This document shows positions 6,385 through 11,933 of a stretch of 11,933 nucleotides of DNA, piece by piece. Source of the DNA: Bacillota bacterium. GTDB taxonomy: Bacteria; Bacillota; Bacilli; Paenibacillales; Paenibacillaceae. The DNA is taken from positions 1 to 11,933 of the forward strand of contig JAEWJS010000155.1 of assembly GCA_023386495.1 (NCBI GenBank), given 5' to 3'. The translations under genes and the position numbers were made by a program. Each line of letters starts with the position of its first letter. Position 1 is the stretch's first letter. Below the pieces are notes generated by a model. That model worked only from the letters and a program-made list of their open reading frames with translations, searched no databases and was not told the origin of the DNA.

Positions 6385-7077
6385 ATGACGTTCAAGGGGC
6401 GAATAACGGCATCAGCGCTCGCAGCTGGCAGCGGCCTAGCGATGCTGGGCATCCTGGCAGCGGTGCAAGGCAGCCTGCTTAGCACAAGCACGCTCTTCGT
6501 GGCGCTTGGCCTCTACCTGCTTGCCGCCCTGCCTGCAGGATGGTACATGGGATATCACTATGATAGACTGAAAAAAGAATCGGACTTGGACGGATTAACG
6601 CGGATCTGCAACCGGCGATTCGTCACGAAGGTGTTCCCGCGGCTCTCCTCGCGCGCATTGAAGGTGAAGAAGCGCATGTCCGTTACGGTTATCGACATTA
6701 ATGACTTCAAGCTCATTAATGACGACTTCGGGCATCAAGCCGGCGATCAAGTGTTGATCATGATCGCGGACACGCTTCGGGGTTGCGCAGCCAAGGGCGA
6801 GATCGTCGCGCGATGGGGAGGGGACGAGTTCGTGCTCCTATGCCCGTATGGTATTAGCCAGAGTAAGGAATCGCTGGCGCTAACCGTGAGGAAGGCACTG
6901 GAAAAGCTGTCGCTCAGAATCGGCGTTCGCGTGTCTGCTTCAATCGGCACGGCCGTATTCCCGGAGGACGGTACGAATCTTGTGGAATTGTTACAGACGG
7001 CGGATAAGCGGATGTACATGGATAAGGAACAGAACAAGTCGACTACCTACGAGAACCAACACATGCTTCAGGCCTAA
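6385..7077 (+). CDS. Short membrane diguanylate cyclase (2TM-GGDEF)
   Basis: 230 residues: two hydrophobic helices (about 8-29 and 33-56) with almost nothing between them, then a GGDEF domain (about 65-220). DLDGLTRICNRR, VIDINDFKLINDDFGHQAGD and the active site RWGGDEF (GGDEF at 145-149) are intact, so cyclase activity is likely. The inhibitory RxxD position reads AKGE, so canonical product inhibition should be absent. There is no sensory domain beyond the membrane hairpin. The start is ATG 6385: AAGGAGG (6371-6377) overlaps the stop of the upstream cyclase and lies 7 nt away, while an outer TTG at 6379 is too close to it. Spacing to both neighbours (12 and 34 nt) indicates one transcript with the 7TM cyclase and the HD-GYP gene. 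Confidence 0.93.
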   Translation: MTFKGRITASALAAGSGLAMLGILAAVQGSLLSTSTLFVALGLYLLAALPAGWYMGYHYDRLKKESDLDGLTRICNRRFVTKVFPRLSSRALKVKKRMSVTVIDINDFKLINDDFGHQAGDQVLIMIADTLRGCAAKGEIVARWGGDEFVLLCPYGISQSKESLALTVRKALEKLSLRIGVRVSASIGTAVFPEDGTNLVELLQTADKRMYMDKEQNKSTTYENQHMLQA

Positions 7078-7111
7078 TCCATCGGGTCAAGCTGTCAAAG
7101 GCGGGAATTTC

Positions 7112-8194
7112 ATGAGAAGAGTACATATTAATTCAGTGAAGTCCGGCGACAAGCTCGCGCGGCCGATTCTAAGAGAGAATGGCAACGTGCTGCTCGGAGT
7201 CGGAATCGAGCTGAACGATCGTTTCATCGATCGCCTGCGCGGCATGGGAATCGACATCGTATATATAGAAGATGGACAGACGCAGGATATCATGCCGGAC
7301 GAAGTCGTACGGGACGATACGCGCAAGCAGGCCGTGGACCAGATCTACAAGACGGTCGGCGGGTTAATGGACATGCCTGCCAATAAGGGACGCGCAGTGG
7401 CGCCCGAGATGGGGCGTACGTTCCGTTCCGTGTTCGGGTCGATCATTCAAGACTTGGTTAATCGCAAGGATGTCATGTACAGCCTGACGAACATCCATGT
7501 CGCGGATGCGTATCTCTTCAACCATTCGGTGAACGTCGCGATTCTCGCAGGCATTATCGGGATCGCGAAGGGCTATAATCGCAACCAAATTGAGGACCTT
7601 GGAATCGGGGCGCTGCTCTTCGATATCGGAATGACCAAAGTTCCCAAAGAGCTCTTATCCAAAGCTACACCCCTTACGCCGGAAGAGCGGATCGTCATCG
7701 AGCGTCATACGACGGACGGCTTCAATATGTTGAGACAGCAGCACGATATTTCGCTGGTCTCCGCACACTGCGCGCTGCAGCACCATGAACGGTACGACGG
7801 CACCGGCTATCCGCGCGGCCTGAAGAAGAGCGAGATCCACGAATACGCGCAAATCGTTGCCATAGCGGATGTATACGACGCCTTAACGTCACCGCGCTCC
7901 TATCGGAATCGACATACGCCGACGGAGGCGATCGAGTACCTTTTCGCCGCAGGCAATTCTTACTTCGATATTGAACTCATCCAACTGTTCTGCAAGCATA
8001 TCTCGATCTACCCGGTCGCGACGACCGTACTGCTGAACACGGGGCAAGTCGGGGTCGTGTCCTCGAACAATCCATTGGCCGTCCATCGGCCTGTAATACG
8101 AATACTGCGAGAAGCGGACGGAACGCCGACGGCGTCTCCTTACGAAGTCGATCTGAAGTCGGATTTGAACCTCATGATCGTGAAAGAGTTATAA
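7112..8194 (+). CDS. HD-GYP domain protein with substituted HD dyad
   Basis: 360 residues. The N-terminal 60-70 residues (MRRVHINSVKSGDKLARPIL onwards) form the small domain common before HD-GYP modules. The HD-GYP domain spans about 120-310. HD-GYP proteins hydrolyse cyclic di-GMP to GMP using two or three metals. Seen here: NHSVNVA with His138, His199 in ERHTTDG, HHERYDGTGYP with His224-His225 and intact GYP (232-234), and Asp253 in IADVYDALTS. The dyad itself reads LFDIG (Phe170-Asp171) instead of the usual LHDIG, so one metal-binding His is lost. Activity may be reduced, altered or absent. The codon is TTC, so a single-base error from CAC or CAT does not explain it. The start is ATG 7112 with AAAGGCGGG (7097-7105) 6 nt upstream; a longer frame back to 6980 overlaps the cyclase and is not credible. 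Last gene of the c-di-GMP unit. Confidence 0.92.
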   Translation: MRRVHINSVKSGDKLARPILRENGNVLLGVGIELNDRFIDRLRGMGIDIVYIEDGQTQDIMPDEVVRDDTRKQAVDQIYKTVGGLMDMPANKGRAVAPEMGRTFRSVFGSIIQDLVNRKDVMYSLTNIHVADAYLFNHSVNVAILAGIIGIAKGYNRNQIEDLGIGALLFDIGMTKVPKELLSKATPLTPEERIVIERHTTDGFNMLRQQHDISLVSAHCALQHHERYDGTGYPRGLKKSEIHEYAQIVAIADVYDALTSPRSYRNRHTPTEAIEYLFAAGNSYFDIELIQLFCKHISIYPVATTVLLNTGQVGVVSSNNPLAVHRPVIRILREADGTPTASPYEVDLKSDLNLMIVKEL

Positions 8195-8211
8195 CCAAGG
8201 ATGACTATAAG

Positions 8212-8237
8212 AGGCAGGTTGCATCCGCAGCCTGCCT
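8212..8237. terminator. Hairpin terminator between convergent operons
   Basis: AGGCAGGTTGC (8212-8222) pairs over 11 bp, with one G-U, with GCAGCCTGCCT (8227-8237) around the loop ATCC. It lies 17 bp after the HD-GYP stop and 44 bp beyond the stop of the convergent permease, so it can serve both strands. The tail is weak in U on both sides. A second small stem, GTCTA-N7-TAGAC, follows at 8245-8261. Confidence 0.75.
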
Positions 8238-8281
8238 TCACTGTGTCTACTTTCCATAGACCTTCTGCCTTAAGTTGTCGA

Positions 8282-9556
8282 TTAGAGATCTCTACGAAGC
8301 GCACGCAGCACGTCGATGCGCGTAGCGCGGGCTGCAGGACGCATGCCGGACAGGATTGCGACGATCAGGCTGATGGAGACGCTGACTACCGTCAATTCTG
8401 CCGGAATCGAGGAGAACGTGAATCCGGCCGGCACCTCGGAATCGATCACGCCGGACAGGATCGGCGGGAGCAAGGCATTGACGGCGTAACTCAATGCATA
8501 CGAGACCGCGCCGCCAAGAATCGCGCCCAAGATGCCGATCCAGGCACTCTCGAGCAGGAAGATCGATCGAATGGTCCGAGGGCTGGCCCCGATCGCCTTC
8601 ATGATGCCGATATCTTGCGCGCGTTCGGTAACGGCCATCGTCATCGTGTTGAAGATGCCGATCGACGCGATCAACACGGCAATCGTGCCGACGAAGCCCA
8701 AGCCGATCTTCATGACCGTGAAGAACAATTCCATCTCTTCGATCTGATCGGAAGGCGAGTAGAGCCGGTAGCCTTCCTCGCGCATCGCCGCGGCAAGCTT
8801 CGTCAGGTGGGACACGTCATCTGCATAGACATAGATCGCATGAAGCGGTGCTTCCATGCCTTGCGCCGCATGTTGAGGCATCATGGCGGCATACATGTCG
8901 CGGTCCAGCATAATCTCGGTGTCCATCATGTATTCGCGTGCCGGCTTCTTGGCGACGCCGACTACGGTTACGGCGGTCGTCGTCTTGCCCAGGTCATTCA
9001 CCTTGCCGGTCTCGATGTCCTCTTGCATCTCGTTAATCTCGATCTGCAGTTCCAAACCGAGCAGCTCGCCTTCGTAACGCGTGCCGTCTTCTTGAACAAG
9101 CGCTTCGCGATAATGATAGCCGACGATCGCCTCGCCCGGCTGTTCCGGCAATCGGCCTTCGGCTAACGCGAGACCTGCCGTCTCCTCGCGCTGAAAGTCG
9201 ACGAGCATCACGTTCGTATGCGTCTCATATTCGCCGGTCCGTATAAGCGACGCAGGGACATAGCCGCGCGGCGTGACCGCCCTTGCATGAGGCATGCCTT
9301 CGAGTACGGCGAGATCGGAATGATCCGGCTGTACGTATTGGTCGCCGTCCGACTTTTTGTCGTACAGTTCAATGCGCGTTAATGCCTGTCCTTCCGAGAT
9401 TTCCTTAATCAAGCTGTTCTGCAGGCCGAATGCGACCGAAGCCAGCATGATCAGGAAGGAGCAGCCCATCGCCGCGGCCAGCACGGTCATGAAGATGCGG
9501 GATTTGTTCTTGGCCATATTCTGTCTGACGAAGCGCATCCGATCGATCCATTTCAT
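8282..9556 (-). CDS. ABC transporter permease, MacB/FtsX type
   Basis: 424 residues with the four-helix layout of MacB/LolC-type permeases. TM1 is at about 21-44. A large extracytoplasmic MacB-PCD-like domain spans about 45-280, and TM2-TM4 lie at about 283-308, 333-360 and 388-405. The FtsX core motif ERAQDIGIMKAIGAS (311-325) couples to the ATPase, and the C-terminus ARATRIDVLRALRRDL is typical of the family. Such permeases export peptides, lipids or antibiotics, or act as mechanotransmission devices, rather than moving small nutrients. The ATG at 9556 overlaps the TGA of the ATPase gene (ATGA, 9553-9556), implying translational coupling, and GAGGTG lies 5 nt upstream. No HlyD-like adaptor gene or two-component system is adjacent, so the substrate is unknown. 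Confidence 0.92.
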   Translation of the reverse strand: MKWIDRMRFVRQNMAKNKSRIFMTVLAAAMGCSFLIMLASVAFGLQNSLIKEISEGQALTRIELYDKKSDGDQYVQPDHSDLAVLEGMPHARAVTPRGYVPASLIRTGEYETHTNVMLVDFQREETAGLALAEGRLPEQPGEAIVGYHYREALVQEDGTRYEGELLGLELQIEINEMQEDIETGKVNDLGKTTTAVTVVGVAKKPAREYMMDTEIMLDRDMYAAMMPQHAAQGMEAPLHAIYVYADDVSHLTKLAAAMREEGYRLYSPSDQIEEMELFFTVMKIGLGFVGTIAVLIASIGIFNTMTMAVTERAQDIGIMKAIGASPRTIRSIFLLESAWIGILGAILGGAVSYALSYAVNALLPPILSGVIDSEVPAGFTFSSIPAELTVVSVSISLIVAILSGMRPAARATRIDVLRALRRDL

Positions 9557-10266
9557 AGCTGCACCTCACCCTTCTCCCCAGCTGGCGAGTCCGATACGAT
9601 GGTCCCGTCTTCGATGCGCAGGACGCGATCGGCGGACGCAGCGACGTTGTCGTCATGCGTGATGATCAATTGGGTCAATCCGCGTTCGCGATTAAGCTCG
9701 CGCAGCAACTGCAGGAACCTTGCTTCGTTCTCGCTGTCGAGACTTCCGGTCGGCTCGTCCATCAGCAGAATCGGCGGATCCAGTGCCAGGGCGCGCGCAA
9801 TGCCGACGCGTTGTTGCTGGCCCCCGGACAGCTCGCCGGGGTAATGGTCCGCCAGCGTATCGATGTCCAGCCGTTCGAACAGCTTGCGGATGCGCTTCGC
9901 GCGGATGGCCGGCTGAAGGCCTTGCAGAACAAGCGGCAGTGAGGCATTGTCCCAAGCCGTCATGCTCGGAATCAGCTGGAAGCTCTGGAAGACGAAGCCG
10001 AGGTGCTGCCGCCGGAAGTCCGCCCAGCGGCTCTCGCTGAAGCTCGTCACGTCTTGGCCGCTGATGCGGATCGAACCGCTGGACGGGCGCAAGAAGCCGC
10101 TGGCGATATGGAGCAGCGTCGACTTGCCTGAGCCGCTTCGTCCGACGAGCGCGACGATCTCGCCCTTGGCGACCTGCAGGTTGACGCCATGCAGCACCGG
10201 AATTTCGCGTTCCTTGCCCCGCTTGCCCAAGCGGAACGCGTGATGGATGCGTTCGATTCGAATCAT
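9553..10266 (-). CDS. ABC transporter ATP-binding protein, MacB/LolD type
   Basis: 237 residues, the nucleotide-binding partner of the FtsX-type permease. All catalytic motifs are present: Walker A GRSGSGKST (42-50), Q-loop Gln94 in FVFQSFQLIP, signature LSGGQ (146-150), Walker B ILLMDE (166-171), D-loop SLD (175-177) and switch His204 in IITHDD. The FQSFQLIPSMTAWDN stretch is typical of the LolD/MacB subfamily. The start is ATG 10266 with GGAGGG (10279-10274 on minus) 7 nt upstream. The same frame extends to 10575 without coding character and over the divergent gene, so the extension is rejected. Soluble, acting at the inner face of the membrane. Confidence 0.95.
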   Translation of the reverse strand: MIRIERIHHAFRLGKRGKEREIPVLHGVNLQVAKGEIVALVGRSGSGKSTLLHIASGFLRPSSGSIRISGQDVTSFSESRWADFRRQHLGFVFQSFQLIPSMTAWDNASLPLVLQGLQPAIRAKRIRKLFERLDIDTLADHYPGELSGGQQQRVGIARALALDPPILLMDEPTGSLDSENEARFLQLLRELNRERGLTQLIITHDDNVAASADRVLRIEDGTIVSDSPAGEKGEVQL

Positions 10267-10352
10267 TGCCGATCCCTCCGATATTGGGTTTCCTATCGTT
10301 GCTGACGAGTGGGGAGGCAAAAAAGATTCGGCATACCAGGGGATGCAGGCGG

Positions 10353-10358
10353 TATAAT
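10353..10358 (+). promoter_or_regulatory. Candidate -10 for the ligase-like gene
   Basis: A perfect TATAAT on the plus strand lies about 67 nt before the GTG at 10425. No good -35 is present at 16-18 bp: GGCATA (10330-10335) is poor and TTCGGC (10327-10332) is 20 bp away. An activator, or use of the -10 alone, would be required. Two TGCATGG copies (10390-10396 and 10402-10408) follow in the leader. Confidence 0.3.
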
Positions 10359-10424
10359 CTTCATGGACGCGGGTAATGGCTGATAGGACTGCATGGCATC
10401 GTGCATGGAAGGAGGGGCTTAGGA

Positions 10425-11933
10425 GTGAGCGAACGTGCGGATGGCGGTGATCGGCGCATGGGAAGCGGCACACAGGGGCGGCCGTTCGAACGCGGAGCGA
10501 GAGCCGAAGAACAGAGCGGGCTTGCACGAATTCGCAATGTCGGCGGATCAGCATTCGCCGCAGCCGCGGCTGCATCGATGCTCATGTACGCTGCCTATCG
10601 GTACGGCATGTTCTATGACACCGCTATGTATATGCTGGAGCTCCTCTTGTTCGGCGCATGCGGAAGCATCGGGCTATTGTTGCTGCTAAGACGATTCCGC
10701 AACGGCTGGGGGAACGGACGGCATGCGCCATTAAGAGAGACGATCGTCGGCGCACCTTGGTTATGGCTCTTCCTGTTGGCCTTGTTCTATGCGGGTAGAC
10801 TGCTCGTCGGCCCGCAGCCGGCTACGATGCTGGGGACCGTGAACGAGTCGTTGCGCTATGCGGCCTTCGGCTGCTGGACCTTACTGCTCCAGGCGTGGCA
10901 GGCATATGACCCTCGGCGCTTCCGGGAGGGATTGAAGGCCGCCGTGCAGGCCGCGGCTGCCGTGCTCGTGCTCGGCTCGCTAGCGGGTTGGCTCGGCTGG
11001 ATTCGATTCCCGTTCATCGTGATGGTGAGCACGGATGAGAGGCTCAGCGCGATCGGCGCCAGACTGGCGGGTTTTTTCCAATACGCGAATACGCACGGGG
11101 CAGTCATGGCAGCATTGTTGCTGCTGCAACTGCTGCTGATCTCCCGCGCTGCCTCCATGCGGCAAGCCTGGCTGCCGGCGCTGCTAGCCGCACCGACGGG
11201 CATTGCGCTGCTGCTGACCGAGTCGCGCGGATCGTGGATCGCGCTGGCAGTCGGCATCGCTGCCGCAGTCATGCTGGCAGGCCGCGATCGGACAGGCTGG
11301 CTGCTGCACGCCGCCTGGACGGCCGCCATGTCGACAGCCGGCTACGCGATCGCAGCCAGAGTGGCTGCCGGGGGATGGCTGTCGTCCCGCGAGGGAGTGC
11401 CTTCCTTGGCAGCGGATTGGGGTACAGTCAACGCGCTGGCTGCGGTATTGATCGCTGCGGCGATCGGGCATGGCTGGCTCTTGCCAAGAGCCGGCCGCTT
11501 GCGAACGGCAGGCATTCGCGCGCGAATGGCGGTGCATGCGCTGGCCGCGGCCGCGTTCGCAGGGAGCCTCGCCATCGTGATGCAACTGGTCGGCGGCAGA
11601 GTCGGCGGCCATTACGAGACCGCATCGGCTCGCGGATTGTTCTATGCCGACGGCTGGCTGCTGTTCAAGGAATCGCCCTGGATCGGCCATGGCGGAGGCG
11701 CTTGGCGGGCGCTCTTCCAGTTCATTCAGCGCGAGCCGTATGTCGGCGGCGAGGTACACAGCGGGTATCTGGACACGGCGCTCGACATCGGCCTCATCGG
11801 GCTCTTGCTTCTGCTGGCGATGGTCGCGGCTGTCTGCTATCGCGTATGGCGGCAGGATCGCTCGGGAATCGCGCCGCTGGCGGTCTTGCTGCTGCATGCG
11901 GCCATCGATTTCGATATGTCCTACGCCTTCTAC
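10425..11933 (+). CDS. O-antigen-ligase-like polytopic membrane protein (partial, 3' end beyond window)
   Basis: 503 residues are visible with no stop before the window end. A basic, polar N-tail (1-40) precedes about ten or more hydrophobic segments, for example 41-60, 66-88, 110-128, 172-192, 226-240, 255-285 and 452-472. The pattern matches the O-antigen ligase/polymerase (Wzy_C, WaaL-like) family: RLAGFFQYANTHG (213-225), LLLTESRGSWIAL (262-274), a long loop with RGLFYADGW (403-411) and ESPWIGHGGGAW (416-427), then VHSGYLDTALDIGLIG (444-459). These enzymes join or polymerise undecaprenyl-linked glycans at the outer membrane face; in Firmicutes they serve capsule, exopolysaccharide or wall-glycan assembly. 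The GTG start has AAGGAGG (10409-10415) 9 nt upstream. It diverges from the ABC pair. The family assignment is from motifs; the acceptor is unknown. Confidence 0.85.
   Translation, partial: MSERADGGDRRMGSGTQGRPFERGARAEEQSGLARIRNVGGSAFAAAAAASMLMYAAYRYGMFYDTAMYMLELLLFGACGSIGLLLLLRRFRNGWGNGRHAPLRETIVGAPWLWLFLLALFYAGRLLVGPQPATMLGTVNESLRYAAFGCWTLLLQAWQAYDPRRFREGLKAAVQAAAAVLVLGSLAGWLGWIRFPFIVMVSTDERLSAIGARLAGFFQYANTHGAVMAALLLLQLLLISRAASMRQAWLPALLAAPTGIALLLTESRGSWIALAVGIAAAVMLAGRDRTGWLLHAAWTAAMSTAGYAIAARVAAGGWLSSREGVPSLAADWGTVNALAAVLIAAAIGHGWLLPRAGRLRTAGIRARMAVHALAAAAFAGSLAIVMQLVGGRVGGHYETASARGLFYADGWLLFKESPWIGHGGGAWRALFQFIQREPYVGGEVHSGYLDTALDIGLIGLLLLLAMVAAVCYRVWRQDRSGIAPLAVLLLHAAIDFDMSYAFY

Noticed and set aside
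6980..7111. Upstream extension of the HD-GYP frame
   Set aside because: It overlaps the end of the GGDEF gene in another frame. The ATG at 7112 has a good ribosome site and starts the conserved N-terminal domain.
8201..9166. 321-codon plus-strand frame opposite the permease
   Set aside because: His/Arg/Asp-rich antisense shadow of a clear FtsX-type permease in GC-rich DNA, with no recognisable domain; it also begins within the terminator region.
10267..10575. N-terminal extension of the ATPase frame
   Set aside because: It runs over the divergent promoter and the start of the ligase-like gene, and ABC ATPases begin at the MIRIER position with a strong ribosome site.
11184..11897. 237-codon minus-strand frame opposite the ligase-like gene
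   Set aside because: Gln/Arg/Ala-rich low-complexity translation, antisense to a coherent multi-helix membrane protein; no ribosome site or known motif was seen.

Overview
The window looks like chromosomal DNA of a GC-rich, endospore-forming Firmicute, most likely Paenibacillaceae (Paenibacillus/Cohnella type). This rests on a YyaC-type sporulation protein, a UPF0435/DUF1128 protein, purine-rich Shine-Dalgarno sites, frequent GTG and TTG starts, and AT-rich intergenic DNA between GC-rich genes. The taxon is inference. No tRNA, rRNA, CRISPR array, transposase or phage gene was seen.

Layout: (1) 1-268 holds a 47/48-bp tandem repeat and an AT-rich leader. It precedes an unrecognised gene (269-724) with an HTH-like N-terminus. 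A strong hairpin at 752-796 separates that gene from a convergent small UPF0435 gene (808-1035, minus). (2) A divergent promoter region with short GCAAT-type repeats (1036-1265) leads into a probable four-gene unit: yyaC-like sporulation protein, alpha/beta hydrolase, DUF6483-like helical protein and a SAM-dependent methyltransferase (1266-4557). (3) A promoter region at about 4585-4641, with Spo0A-box-like sequences and a dyad over the -10, precedes a compact c-di-GMP unit: a 7TM-PAS-GGDEF cyclase, a short 2TM-GGDEF cyclase and an HD-GYP protein (4687-8194). A hairpin at 8212-8237 closes it. (4) On the minus strand lies a MacB/LolCDE-type ABC pair: ATPase (9553-10266) overlapping the FtsX-type permease (8282-9556) by 4 nt. 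(5) Divergent from it, a polytopic O-antigen-ligase-like protein starts at 10425 and runs off the window end.

How the genes work together: the middle unit makes and probably senses cyclic di-GMP. The first cyclase has a membrane sensor, a PAS domain and an intact product-inhibition site. The second has an intact active site but no canonical I-site. The HD-GYP protein keeps the GYP motif and most metal ligands, but Phe replaces the His of the HD dyad, so it may be a weak or inactive phosphodiesterase or a c-di-GMP-binding protein. The ABC pair probably exports or extracts a substrate at the membrane, and the ligase-like protein points to surface polysaccharide assembly. No known defence or mobile system is visible. 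The most unusual features are the HD-GYP substitution, the promoter structure of the c-di-GMP unit and the tandem repeat at the left edge.
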